Assembly: GCA_965249175.1 (NCBI GenBank) | Contig: OZ252227.1 | Location: forward strand, 3,844,001-3,908,000 | DNA length: 64,000 nt | Direction: 5' to 3' | Source: CAZYFH01 sp965249175 | Lineage (GTDB): Bacteria; Acidobacteriota; Vicinamibacteria; Vicinamibacterales; UBA8438 | Shown here: positions 34,012 through 42,038 of the stretch, piece after piece | Layout of the letters: every line of letters starts with the position of its first letter | Position numbering within the stretch: position 1 is the stretch's first letter | The notes under the pieces: generated by a model | What the model saw: the letters and a program-made list of their open reading frames with translations, nothing else | Told to the model about the DNA's origin: nothing | Databases searched by the model: none | Made by a program: the position numbers and the translations under genes

Positions 34012-34551
34012 GGTGCCGCCCCCTGGGAGGATGTTCGTGAACTGGTAGTCCTCGACAAAGAAGCCCGTCGCGGCTCCGAGCTCGGTCTCGCTCCACCGCT
34101 CGATGCCCAGAAATCGCTCCTCGTCTTCGTCCAGGAACTCCCACCGAATCACTTCCACGCCTTTTCCTTCGCCGTTCGGAAACATGTACCCCGCAGAGGA
34201 ATTGTCGAGGTAGTACTGCGTGCCTTTGTGGACGATGCGGCTGGGCGGGTCCTCTTCGCGAAGGATCTGGCTCCGGACGTCGCCGTCGATGACGCCGATG
34301 ACGATCTTCTCCGCGAGGGACCAGCGCTCGTCCGCCAGCTCCAGATAGCGCTTCTCGCGTCCCGCCGCCGTGATCTCCCACTCCTCTACGCGGTCGCCGT
34401 CGAAATCGTACCGGCAGTAGCCCGTGACTTCCCAAGTCTTCAGATCGTAGTCCACCAGATAGCCGACCCTGAGCTTGCCGAGGACCAGATCCGCAAGGGG
34501 GTCCGGCGCGCTGTCTTGCTCTTTCTTCCCGAAGAGGTCTCTGAGGCCCAT
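34009..34551 (-). CDS. DUF4178 protein
   Basis: The 180-residue product starts MGLRDLFGKKEQDSAPDPLADLVLGKLRVGYLVDYD, and the body reads TWEVTGYCRYDFDGDRVEEWEITA...REKRYLELADERWSLAEKI, a beta-rich DUF4178 domain. Such domains accompany PspA/YjfJ, DUF350 and spermidine synthase in bacterial operons. AAGGA precedes the ATG at 34551. The TAG stop lies at 34009-34011, the end of a 163-bp inverted-repeat element, so the present C-terminal residues may have been set by that element. Confidence 0.82.
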   Translation of the reverse strand: MGLRDLFGKKEQDSAPDPLADLVLGKLRVGYLVDYDLKTWEVTGYCRYDFDGDRVEEWEITAAGREKRYLELADERWSLAEKIVIGVIDGDVRSQILREEDPPSRIVHKGTQYYLDNSSAGYMFPNGEGKGVEVIRWEFLDEDEERFLGIERWSETELGAATGFFVEDYQFTNILPGGGT

Positions 34552-34613
34552 CGACTCTGTCCTTGCGTTCCGTTCCACGTAGCGCCACGAGGCCCGGCTA
34601 CGAGCGTAATCAG

Positions 34614-34776
34614 TAGTGTCCCGAGTCAGAAGTTCGCCAACGATTCTCGGGCGGGGCATCCCGCCTGGCGGTGTTGCTCCTCGGTCACATATGCCCGATA
34701 TGCTCCCTCGTCGCGCCTTGCCAGCCGGGCGCCGCGCTCCGAGACTTCGTCACCGCACTTCTGACTCGGGACACTA
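34614..34776. repeat. 163-bp inverted-repeat element, copy 3 (different ends)
   Basis: Same length and same core blocks as the other two copies. Its ends are TAGTGTCCCGAGTCAGAAGT and the exact complement, unlike TAGGAGCCCGTGG of copies 1 and 2. It starts with TAG and ends with CTA as they do. It lies upstream of the DUF4178 start. Confidence 0.88.
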
Positions 34777-35075
34777 GCAGGAGTCTACTGGCGTCGCCGC
34801 TCGCGTGCGCGCCGTCCCCCGTGTAGTCTGACGGGCCCGCACGCCACGTGGTTCGCGGGCCGGAGGGCGCAGTAATCGCACTCGTCTTCGATGAAACCGC
34901 TTGATAATCCTGAACACCCTCCGCACGGGGCGAAAGTGTGGCATCTCGTAAGTGACTGATTACAATGATTATACTAGTTCTTAGATTTCTATTTTCGCTT
35001 GACTTGACCCTGGTACGGACCTAGAATGCGAAACCGTGTGCACGTTTGGGAACCACCCCTTGAACTGGAGCGACC
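34777..35075. other. Non-coding gap before recA
   Basis: This 299-base stretch contains no supported gene. The left part is GC-rich. From about 34940 the sequence becomes AT-rich (GATTATACTAGTTCTTAG), which is unusual here, and it ends with the recA promoter. Confidence 0.7.
34999..35027 (+). promoter_or_regulatory. Sigma-70 promoter of recA
   Basis: TTGACT at 34999-35004 is followed by 17 bases and then TAGAAT at 35022-35027. This is close to the consensus with ideal spacing. The start of transcription would be near 35034, about 42 bases before the recA ATG. No clear LexA box was recognised. Confidence 0.75.
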
Positions 35076-36137
35076 ATGCCAAACCCGGAGCGGATAGAAC
35101 GCGAGCGAGCCAAGGCGATCGACATCGCCGTCGGCCAAATCGAGAAGCAGTTCGGCAAGGGGTCGATCATGCGCCTGGGGCAGAGCGCCGTGACCCCAAT
35201 CCCGGTCATCTCCACCGGCTCGATCAGCATCGACTACGCGCTCGGGGTGGGCGGTGTGCCGCGCGGCCGCGTCGTCGAGATTTACGGTCCCGAGGCATCG
35301 GGGAAGACCACGCTGGCGCTCCAGATCATCGCGCAAGCACAGCGTGTGACCGGCAACGCCGCCTTCGTTGATGCCGAGCACGCGCTCGACCCGACGTATG
35401 CGACCAAGCTCGGGGTCAACCTCGACAACCTGCTGGTCTCGCAGCCCGACAACGGCGAGCAGGCGCTCGAAATTGTGGAGATGCTGATCCGTTCGGGGGG
35501 CGTCGACGTCGTCGTCGTCGACTCGGTCGCCGCACTCGTGCCGCGCGCCGAGATCGAAGGCGAGATGGGCGACGCCCAGGTGGGGCTGCAGGCGCGCCTC
35601 ATGTCTCAGGCGCTCCGGAAATTGACCGGCGTCGTCTCCAAATCGAAGACCTGTCTCGTCTTCATCAACCAGCTGCGCGAGAAGATCGGTGTCATGTTTG
35701 GCAGCCCCGAAACCACCAGCGGCGGTCGCGCGCTGAAGTTCTACTCGTCCGTGCGGATCGATATTCGCCGGATCGGCGCCATCAAGGACGCCGATCGGGT
35801 GATCGGCGGACGGACGCGCGTCAAGGTCGTCAAGAACAAGGTGGCCCCGCCGTTCCGCCTGGCCGAGTTCGACATCATGTACGGCGAGGGCATTTCCCTC
35901 GAGGGTGACCTCCTCGATCTGGCGGTCGAACGGCGCATCATCGAGAAGAGCGGCGCGTGGTTCTCGTATGGAGACGAGCGGCTGGGCCAGGGGCGCGAGA
36001 ACGTCAAGGGCCTCTTACGTGAGAAGCCCGAGCTCTTCACGGTGATCGAACGGCGCGTCCGGCAGGAGCTCGGGCTGATACGCGAACCGGAGCCTGAGAC
36101 CGCGCCCGCGCCCGAACCGGAACCCGCACCCGCCTAG
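35076..36137 (+). CDS. recA: Recombinase RecA
   Basis: The 353-residue product begins MPNPERIERERAKAIDIAVGQIEKQFGKGSIMRLG. Walker A is GPEASGKTT, the L1/L2-loop regions (EGEMGDAQVGLQARLMSQALRK and FINQLREKIGVMFGSPETTSGGRALKFY) are intact and the C-terminal domain is normal. The tail is an acidic Pro-Glu-Ala repeat (EPEPETAPAPEPEPAPA), consistent with the regulatory acidic tail of other RecA proteins. It should filament on single-stranded DNA, exchange strands and trigger SOS. The PAP2 phosphatase gene follows three bases later. Confidence 0.98.
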   Translation: MPNPERIERERAKAIDIAVGQIEKQFGKGSIMRLGQSAVTPIPVISTGSISIDYALGVGGVPRGRVVEIYGPEASGKTTLALQIIAQAQRVTGNAAFVDAEHALDPTYATKLGVNLDNLLVSQPDNGEQALEIVEMLIRSGGVDVVVVDSVAALVPRAEIEGEMGDAQVGLQARLMSQALRKLTGVVSKSKTCLVFINQLREKIGVMFGSPETTSGGRALKFYSSVRIDIRRIGAIKDADRVIGGRTRVKVVKNKVAPPFRLAEFDIMYGEGISLEGDLLDLAVERRIIEKSGAWFSYGDERLGQGRENVKGLLREKPELFTVIERRVRQELGLIREPEPETAPAPEPEPAPA

Positions 36138-36140
36138 CGC

Positions 36141-36695
36141 GTGCTCGATCTACTGCTGGACGCCGACGCCGACCTGCTCCTGTGGATCGGTGCGTTGCCT
36201 CGCCCCGCGTGGATAACGGCACTCATGGTCGCCACCACACTCGCCGGGTCGTACGGTCTCGTCTGGCTTGGCATCGGCGTCGCCGTGACGGTGCGACGAC
36301 GCGATGCCGGCCCGCTATGGCGCCTGGCCCTTTCGCTGATCCTTGCCTGGGGCATCGTGCACGTGATGCTCAAACCGGCCGTGGGGCGGCCGCGGCCGTT
36401 CGACGTCCATACCCACCTCGTGGTGTCCCCCGCCCTCCGCCCATCCGACGCGTCGTTCCCCTCTGGCCATACGGCCTCTGCGGCCGCGGGCGCCTACGCA
36501 CTCACGCGGGTCGTGCCGGCGGCATCGGCCCCGCTGTGGGTGCTCGCGCTGATGGTGGCCGGGTCGCGGGTCTATCTGGGCGTGCACTTCCCGCTCGATG
36601 TCGTGGTGGGCTTCCCGATTGGCCTCGCCTGCGGGGTCTTCGTGACCGGCCGGATGCGGTATCCGCGGAACCCGGGGAATCGATCTGGTACGTAG
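36141..36695 (+). CDS. PAP2-family membrane phosphatase
   Basis: The 184-residue product starts at a GTG three bases after the recA stop. It has about five helices and the three PAP2 motifs: KPAVGRPRP, PSGHTAS (catalytic His) and SRVYLGVHFPLDV. It is probably an undecaprenyl-pyrophosphate or phosphatidic-acid phosphatase (BacA-independent). Co-transcription with recA is likely from the spacing, but a functional link is not expected. Confidence 0.85.
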   Translation: MLDLLLDADADLLLWIGALPRPAWITALMVATTLAGSYGLVWLGIGVAVTVRRRDAGPLWRLALSLILAWGIVHVMLKPAVGRPRPFDVHTHLVVSPALRPSDASFPSGHTASAAAGAYALTRVVPAASAPLWVLALMVAGSRVYLGVHFPLDVVVGFPIGLACGVFVTGRMRYPRNPGNRSGT

Positions 36696-36740
36696 CGCAG
36701 GCCTTCAGGCCTGCGAGGCGAAGCTGAAGCCTCGCCCTAC
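36692..36740. repeat. Dispersed double-hairpin repeat (copy b)
   Basis: GTAG...CTAC ends enclose two hairpins: GCAGGCC-TTCA-GGCCTGC and GAGGC-GAAGCTGAA-GCCTC. It sits between convergent genes and may terminate transcription. A single-hairpin version is at 43801-43823 and another within the propeller gene at 21997-22017. Confidence 0.8.
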
Positions 36741-36772
36741 TGGGCAGCACACGTGAACTCGGGGACGAGAGC

Positions 36773-37165
36773 TTAGCGATTCTCGTCCGAGCGCGGAACG
36801 CCGTTCGCCTCGGGCTCGGGTCCCTCGGCCACGACGAACAGTCGCTCGCCGGGACGGATGAGCCCCAGTTCGCGACGTGCGATGCCCTCGATCACGCCCG
36901 GCTCCTCGCGCAGACGGCGGACCTCTTCGCGCAACGACGCGTTCTCCTCGCGAATCGCCTCGATGTCGTCCGAGAGCGCGCCGTGCGCCCGCCCCGCGCT
37001 CACGGTGGCCAGCAGCCCACGGTCCCCGGCGAGCGCGTTCAAGACGAGCACGCACGTCACGAAAATCAGCAGGACCCGGGCCGTACGCCGGCGCGGCTTT
37101 CGCCGACGCGGCACGATAGGGCTCGGATGGGTCCGGTCGGCAAGCAGGTCGTTGGCGGGAGCCAT
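36773..37165 (-). CDS. ftsB: Cell-division protein FtsB/DivIC-like
   Basis: The 130-residue product has a basic cytoplasmic start, one membrane helix (VLLIFVTCVLVLNALAG), then a coiled coil (DDIEAIREENASLREEVRRLREEPGVIEGIARRELGLIRPGE) ending with the ELGLIRPGE motif typical of FtsB/DivIC. It should bridge FtsQ and FtsL in the divisome. The C-terminal 20 residues are variable, Pro/Asp/Glu-rich. It is convergent to the PAP2 gene. Confidence 0.85.
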   Translation of the reverse strand: MAPANDLLADRTHPSPIVPRRRKPRRRTARVLLIFVTCVLVLNALAGDRGLLATVSAGRAHGALSDDIEAIREENASLREEVRRLREEPGVIEGIARRELGLIRPGERLFVVAEGPEPEANGVPRSDENR

Positions 37166-37330
37166 TACGCGTCAACAGGTGACATCACAACGAAAGAGCT
37201 CGCGGACTGAACGCAGGCGGCCGCTCGAGACGTCGCGTGCGCCGGGCCCTGCGTCCAGTCGGCGAGGAGCAAACCTGGTGTCGCGCTCGAGAAGTCCTGC
37301 CTATTGGCGGCGTGCACCGTGCCCGATACT

Positions 37331-37394
37331 TATGTAACATCCGTATCATACGGTGATTATGTATTTACGTCTACATCTGTCTATTCTGTAACAT
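37331..37394. promoter_or_regulatory. Candidate operator/promoter region of the RHH-methyltransferase pair
   Basis: An AT-rich island holds the perfect inverted repeat CCGTAT-C-ATACGG (37341-37353) and an 8-bp direct repeat TGTAACAT at 37333-37340 and 37387-37394, the second three bases before the GTG at 37397. Autoregulation by the ribbon-helix-helix protein is a reasonable guess. Confidence 0.5.
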
Positions 37395-37396
37395 TG

Positions 37397-37597
37397 GTGT
37401 CTAAGGTCGTGTCCAAGCTCTCATCGGGAGTCACCGACGCCGCCGCACTGAACATCAGGAACTTCCCGAAGGACCTGCTGAAGAAGTGCAAGATGCGCGC
37501 GCTGCAGCGGGACCAACCGCTGCGCGACTTCGTCATCGAGACGCTGCACCAGGAGGTCGAGGTGCGACCGTCGTCTCGGGCTGAGCAAAAGCAGTAG
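37397..37597 (+). CDS. Ribbon-helix-helix DNA-binding protein
   Basis: The GTG at 37397 is the first start that lies outside the AT-rich control region; ATG or GTG codons upstream have no support. The 66-residue product has the RHH core: a short strand AALNIRNFP, helix KDLLKKCKMRALQRDQ and helix LRDFVIETLHQEVEV, as in FitA/Arc/MetJ-type regulators and antitoxins. No toxin follows. The next gene (38 bases on) is a DNA methyltransferase, so this may be a repressor of its own unit or of the methyltransferase. Confidence 0.6.
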   Translation: MSKVVSKLSSGVTDAAALNIRNFPKDLLKKCKMRALQRDQPLRDFVIETLHQEVEVRPSSRAEQKQ

Positions 37598-37635
37598 ACC
37601 CCCCAACGCCACTCCTCGTACACTCGTCGACCGAC

Positions 37636-38904
37636 ATGGCACAGGGTCAGCTCGATCTGTTTCAGCGCGGCATCGGCCGCAAGCCCTCGATCACCGACGT
37701 GTTCCGCGGCGACGTCGAGCGCTTCAACGCGTTCGGCACGGCCACCACGGTCCGACCCTTCCCTGACGCCGCGTGTGACATCCCGCTCTACGTCAACGAG
37801 TTCTGGACCTCGAAGCAACGGGCCGCACATTCTCTGCACGAGGTCTCATATCGAGCGTGTTTCAAGCCACAGCTACCCAGGTTTTTCATCGAGCGCCTCA
37901 CCCAACCCGGACAGCTCGTGTATGACCCGTTCATGGGGCGAGGGACCAGCGTCATCGAAGCGGCGCTGCTTGGCCGCCGCCCGGCCGGATGCGACGTCAA
38001 CCCGCTGAGCGCGATCCTGGTGGCACCTCGGCTCGATCCGCCGACGCTCGCGGAGATCGAGGACCGTCTGGGCACGCTCGCCCTCGACGCGGCGGTTGGC
38101 GTCCGGAACGATCTGCGGGTCTTCTTTCATGCGACCACCCTGCGGGCGGTGACCAACCTCCGCCGGTATCTGCTGGAGCGGGAAACGTCGCGCACGCTGG
38201 ATCGCGTCGACCGCTGGATTCGGATGGTCGCCACCAACCGGCTGACCGGGCATTCCCCCGGGTTCTTCTCCGTGTACACCCTCCCGCCCAACCAGGCGGT
38301 CACCGTGGCCGCCCAACGGAGGATCAACGACAGGCGGCGTCAGGTCCCGCCGCCCCGCGACGTGCGCGGCGCGATTCTCAAGAAGAGCCGGTCGCTGCTC
38401 GCGAAGCTGCGACCCGACGAGCGGCGTATCCTGCGGGCGGCCTCGGGCGCGGTGCTGCTCACGGCCTCGTGCAGCGATACGCCGGAGATGTCCGATGGCT
38501 CGGTCCATCTCGCGGTGACCTCCCCGCCGTTCCTCGACACGGTCGACTATCAGACCGACAACTGGCTGCGCTGCTGGTTCAACGGCATCGACGCGGCGGC
38601 GGTCGAGATCTGGCAACTCGCCCGACCCCGAGACTGGCAGGCCGGGATGGCGCGGGTCTTTGCCGAGCTCAGGCGGATTCTCGTACCCGGCGGGCACATC
38701 GCCTTTGAAGTGGGTGAGATCCGCGCGGGGCGGCTCTTTCTGGAGACACTCGTCATACCGGCAGCTGTGACGGCAGGCTTGACCCCCCGCATGGTCGTGG
38801 TCAACGACCAGGCGTTCACGAAGACGTCTCAGTGCTGGGGCGTCGACAACCTGAAGAAGGGCACCAACACCAACCGCATCGTCCTGCTGCAGAAACCCGG
38901 GTGA
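37636..38904 (+). CDS. DNA methyltransferase (N4/N6 type, TSPPF motif)
   Basis: The 422-residue product has the SAM-binding motif I DPFMGRGTSVIEA, the catalytic motif IV TSPPFLDTVDY and, in front of motif I, HEVSYRACFKPQLPRFFIERL resembling motif X. About 180 residues between motifs I and IV could hold the target recognition domain. TSPPF points to N4-cytosine or N6-adenine methylation. No restriction endonuclease is next to it, so it is an orphan or regulated methyltransferase. It follows an RHH regulator. The start ATG is unambiguous. Confidence 0.82.
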   Translation: MAQGQLDLFQRGIGRKPSITDVFRGDVERFNAFGTATTVRPFPDAACDIPLYVNEFWTSKQRAAHSLHEVSYRACFKPQLPRFFIERLTQPGQLVYDPFMGRGTSVIEAALLGRRPAGCDVNPLSAILVAPRLDPPTLAEIEDRLGTLALDAAVGVRNDLRVFFHATTLRAVTNLRRYLLERETSRTLDRVDRWIRMVATNRLTGHSPGFFSVYTLPPNQAVTVAAQRRINDRRRQVPPPRDVRGAILKKSRSLLAKLRPDERRILRAASGAVLLTASCSDTPEMSDGSVHLAVTSPPFLDTVDYQTDNWLRCWFNGIDAAAVEIWQLARPRDWQAGMARVFAELRRILVPGGHIAFEVGEIRAGRLFLETLVIPAAVTAGLTPRMVVVNDQAFTKTSQCWGVDNLKKGTNTNRIVLLQKPG

Positions 38905-38970
38905 CCATCGCAGACCCGCATGCCGGCCGTGCACATCCCTTCAGAAACCGACTCGCTCAAGAGCGGTCTT

Positions 38971-40545
38971 CTACGGCGCAAGGAGGTCACGCAGCGTGTC
39001 GGCGTTAGCCGTGACGTTCCAGCAGCCGAGATGCGCGAGCAGGTTGACTTGCTCCGGCGTGAGCCGGATGAGACAACCGGGGTTCTGGCCCCGCGTGCGA
39101 TAGTGCGGAAAGTGGACGAAGCCGCCCTCGGCGCGCGCCGCCTGACCCGCCTCGACGTGCCGGCGCACCTCGGCCGGGATCCGTGCCTGCCACTCCGGCA
39201 CACGCTCGTTGTAGACCCAACAGATCCGAGTCTCCCAGCCGCCGGACACGGCCCACCGGTCGTTTGCCAGTACCCGGTGGGTGAGCGTCGTCGCCACGCT
39301 GCGACCCGCCCGCCTCGCGGTTTGCAGGCCGCGTACGAGCGTCGCGAACTCCGCCTCCGGGAAGACGCGATTGTGCGGAAACTGGCTGCTCGGGGCGCCG
39401 AACAGTGGCGCAAGGAACGGATCAATCGCGCGGTGCTCTGGATCCGAGTCGTCGGGCCACGCCGTCTCACCGAGCGCCGCCGAGAGCGGCCACTCCGTGT
39501 TGATGAACACGACGACGCGCGTGACGCGTCGGCGGAGGAGCGCGATGAGGCCGTAGTTCTCGAGATCCCCGCCGTCGGTCAACACCTCGGTGGCGGTCGG
39601 CTCACCGCCGCGCCCTGTGACCGGCCAGCACGCCGCGTGCGGATAGTTCTCGAAATCGCGCCCCTGGACGCGGAAGGCGCTGCTCGCACCGATCGCGTCC
39701 GCCAGCGTGAGCGCCGACTCGGGCAGCTCGACTGCTGCGACCCCGTCCGTTCCCGGTGCGTCTGCCGGCGCGCGGCACCCGAACGCGAAGGGTTCGATGA
39801 AGCCGCCACCGATCCGCCGCCGGCGGCCGGCCGCCTCCAGGGTCGTGAGCGTCGGCGCGCCGACGGCCAGCGGCGAATACTCGAAGGCCACCTTGTGTGG
39901 CTCGCGCGACCCGTCGACCGGCCAGTTGAGGGTGGCGTGCACGAGCAGATACGGATGCGCCGCCCCATGCCGGACCAGATGCATCGGGCCGCTCGCCAGG
40001 TCGGGGTTGCGCGCGACGATCGCGTCCCGCGTCGCCGCATCGAGCGTGAAGGCCGGATGCCTCGCCTCGAACAGGCCGAATGGCTCGAGAAACGTCCGAC
40101 CCACCGCGTCTACCCAGACGCGATCCCGCGGAACGTTGGGATCGGCATCCAGCGTGACCAAGGTGCGCTGGAAGTCGCGCGTCGCAGCGACGCCGAGATA
40201 ACCAGGATCGACCCGACCCAGGACACGGTCGGTGATCGCGTCCGGCTCGACCACCGTGCCAAGGATGTCGTCATCCGTCCGCCCCGGTCCGGCGTAGAAG
40301 GCGTGGGCGGCTGCGGCCCAGGCACCACCGGACACGGCTGAGACGTATCCGATCCGCGGCAGCAGGCCGAGGGTGGTGAGGCCACGCAGCTGGCCGATCG
40401 TGGCGGCGAACGATCGGGTGCCCCCGCCAGAGAAGCAGACGCCGGTCGACGGACGACCGAGACGCTGTTCGGGAAAACGGCAGGACGGGCCGTCATGGAC
40501 CCAGACGCGCGCGCGCCCGATCCGTCCTCGCCGGCCGGTGCTCAC
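38971..40545 (-). CDS. Patatin/cPLA2-like phospholipase
   Basis: The 524-residue product has the oxyanion loop FSGGGTRSF, a nucleophile elbow of the cPLA2 type (SAVSGGAW; a GxSxG variant) and a catalytic DGG in LTDGGDLENYGL. There is no signal peptide. These features fit the patatin/cPLA2 lipase superfamily. It may deacylate membrane lipids. The start (GTG) overlaps the stop of the M16-like gene by four bases, so the three genes 43774 to 38971 form one operon. The catalytic Ser-Asp dyad is intact; the substrate is unknown. Confidence 0.78.
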   Translation of the reverse strand: MSTGRRGRIGRARVWVHDGPSCRFPEQRLGRPSTGVCFSGGGTRSFAATIGQLRGLTTLGLLPRIGYVSAVSGGAWAAAAHAFYAGPGRTDDDILGTVVEPDAITDRVLGRVDPGYLGVAATRDFQRTLVTLDADPNVPRDRVWVDAVGRTFLEPFGLFEARHPAFTLDAATRDAIVARNPDLASGPMHLVRHGAAHPYLLVHATLNWPVDGSREPHKVAFEYSPLAVGAPTLTTLEAAGRRRRIGGGFIEPFAFGCRAPADAPGTDGVAAVELPESALTLADAIGASSAFRVQGRDFENYPHAACWPVTGRGGEPTATEVLTDGGDLENYGLIALLRRRVTRVVVFINTEWPLSAALGETAWPDDSDPEHRAIDPFLAPLFGAPSSQFPHNRVFPEAEFATLVRGLQTARRAGRSVATTLTHRVLANDRWAVSGGWETRICWVYNERVPEWQARIPAEVRRHVEAGQAARAEGGFVHFPHYRTRGQNPGCLIRLTPEQVNLLAHLGCWNVTANADTLRDLLAP

Positions 40546-42038
40546 GGCGTCGACGGATATTCCATCGTGAAGGGGTCGGGGAGCGGGATCAGCGTCGGGG
40601 CCGTGTCGACGAGCCGGTCGAGGGTGTAGTCGGGGTTGTCGGGGTCACCGGCCTCCATCGCCGTCACGTTGCCGACCACCAGCATGACGAGCCGGTCCGG
40701 GTGCAGATACTCCTGCGCGACGCGGAGCACGTCGTCGGCCGTCACGCTGCTGATCCGCTCCCGATAGGTCGTGACATACGAGGGATCGCGCCCCGTGTAC
40801 TCGTCGGTGGCGAACAGGTTGGCGATCGACGTCGCACTCGAGAAGTTACGCGTGAACGTCTCGACGAAGGACGCGATCGACGTGCGGAGCTCGGCGTCCG
40901 TCACCGGCTCCGACCGAATGCGATCGATCTCCTCGAGAACGATGGCCGACGCGCGCGCGACCGTTTCGCTACGCGACTGAAAGCTGGCGCGGAACGCTCC
41001 CTCGTAATAGGTGCCCAGCCCGAACCCCGAGGAGGCGCCGTATGCGAGCCCCTCGTCCGAGCGGATGCGGGTAAGCAGACGTGCGCTGAAGCCTCCGCCG
41101 CCCAGGATGTCGTTCATCACGATCAGGGCGTAGCGATCCGGGTTGTCCCGCATCGTGCCCAGATGACCGATCGACACCCGGCCCTGGTTCACGTCGGCCT
41201 TGTCGACGAGATACAACCCGGGCCTCGGCTCGTAGTTCGGCGCCGGCACCGGCCCCGCGGCGACGTCGCGTGCCGGCCAGTCCGACATTCGAGCCTCGAG
41301 CTTGGGGAGAATCTCGTCCGGCTCGACGTCGCCGGAGATCGCGAAGATGAAGCTCCCCGGGTGGAAGTGCGCGCGATGGAATGCCGTGAGATCGTCGCGG
41401 GTGATTTCGGCGACCGACGCCTGCGTCGTCGGCATCGTCGTGAAATGCGTGGTCCCGCGCAGCAGCCGGCCCCACTCACGTCCCTCGATGCTCTGCGTGC
41501 TGTCGTTCCGCCGCTCCATCTGCTGGAGGACCTGGCTCTTCGCCAACTCCAGCCGATCCTGATCGAACCGCGGGTGGCGCACCATGTCGAACAGGAGGTC
41601 GAGGGCACTGTCCAGGTCCTTCGTCAGGCTGTTGACGCTAGCGCGGCCGCTCGTCGTCCCGATGTTGCTGCCGAGCTGCGCGGCCAGGAATGCCGCTTCC
41701 TCGTCGAACTCGGTCGGCGTCATCCCGGTGGTGCCACCGGCGCGCATCTGACTGCCGACAAGACCGGCCAGACCGGCCTTGTCCGACGGCTCGAGGTAGT
41801 CGCCGGTGCGCACGAGAACCGTCACGGTGACCAGCGGCAGCGTGTGGTCCGGGACCACGAAGGCCACGACATCGTTCGACAACACGTGGCGATGGCTCGC
41901 CGCGTCGGGTGGATCGAACGTCAGCGAGTCGAACGTCAGGTCACGCGGATGGGCCGGGATCTGCTGGGCACCGGCCGGCATCGCGAGACCCACGAGCAGG
42001 GCGCCGAGCATCAGCATGCGCCGCATCGCGGTGCTCAT
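40542..42038 (-). CDS. M16-family peptidase-like subunit without zinc site
   Basis: The 498-residue product has a signal peptide (LGALLVGLAMPAGAQ) and both M16 lobes (LVRTGDYLEPSDKAGLAGLVG... and SIGHLGTMRDNPDRYALIVMNDILGG...). The zinc-binding HxxEH of active members is replaced by LAGLVGS in the first lobe, so it is the non-catalytic subunit of a heterodimer. It overlaps the active M16 gene (ATGA) and the lipase gene (GTGA). Family examples are PqqF-like and YmxG-type pairs in many bacteria. Confidence 0.87.
   Translation of the reverse strand: MSTAMRRMLMLGALLVGLAMPAGAQQIPAHPRDLTFDSLTFDPPDAASHRHVLSNDVVAFVVPDHTLPLVTVTVLVRTGDYLEPSDKAGLAGLVGSQMRAGGTTGMTPTEFDEEAAFLAAQLGSNIGTTSGRASVNSLTKDLDSALDLLFDMVRHPRFDQDRLELAKSQVLQQMERRNDSTQSIEGREWGRLLRGTTHFTTMPTTQASVAEITRDDLTAFHRAHFHPGSFIFAISGDVEPDEILPKLEARMSDWPARDVAAGPVPAPNYEPRPGLYLVDKADVNQGRVSIGHLGTMRDNPDRYALIVMNDILGGGGFSARLLTRIRSDEGLAYGASSGFGLGTYYEGAFRASFQSRSETVARASAIVLEEIDRIRSEPVTDAELRTSIASFVETFTRNFSSATSIANLFATDEYTGRDPSYVTTYRERISSVTADDVLRVAQEYLHPDRLVMLVVGNVTAMEAGDPDNPDYTLDRLVDTAPTLIPLPDPFTMEYPSTP

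Noticed and set aside
35029..35048. AAAC...GTTT near-palindrome after the recA promoter as a LexA box
   Set aside because: Arms are short and asymmetrical and match no known LexA consensus.
37397..37597. Toxin-antitoxin pair
   Set aside because: The RHH gene looks antitoxin-like, but the following gene is a methyltransferase and no PIN or RelE-type gene is adjacent.
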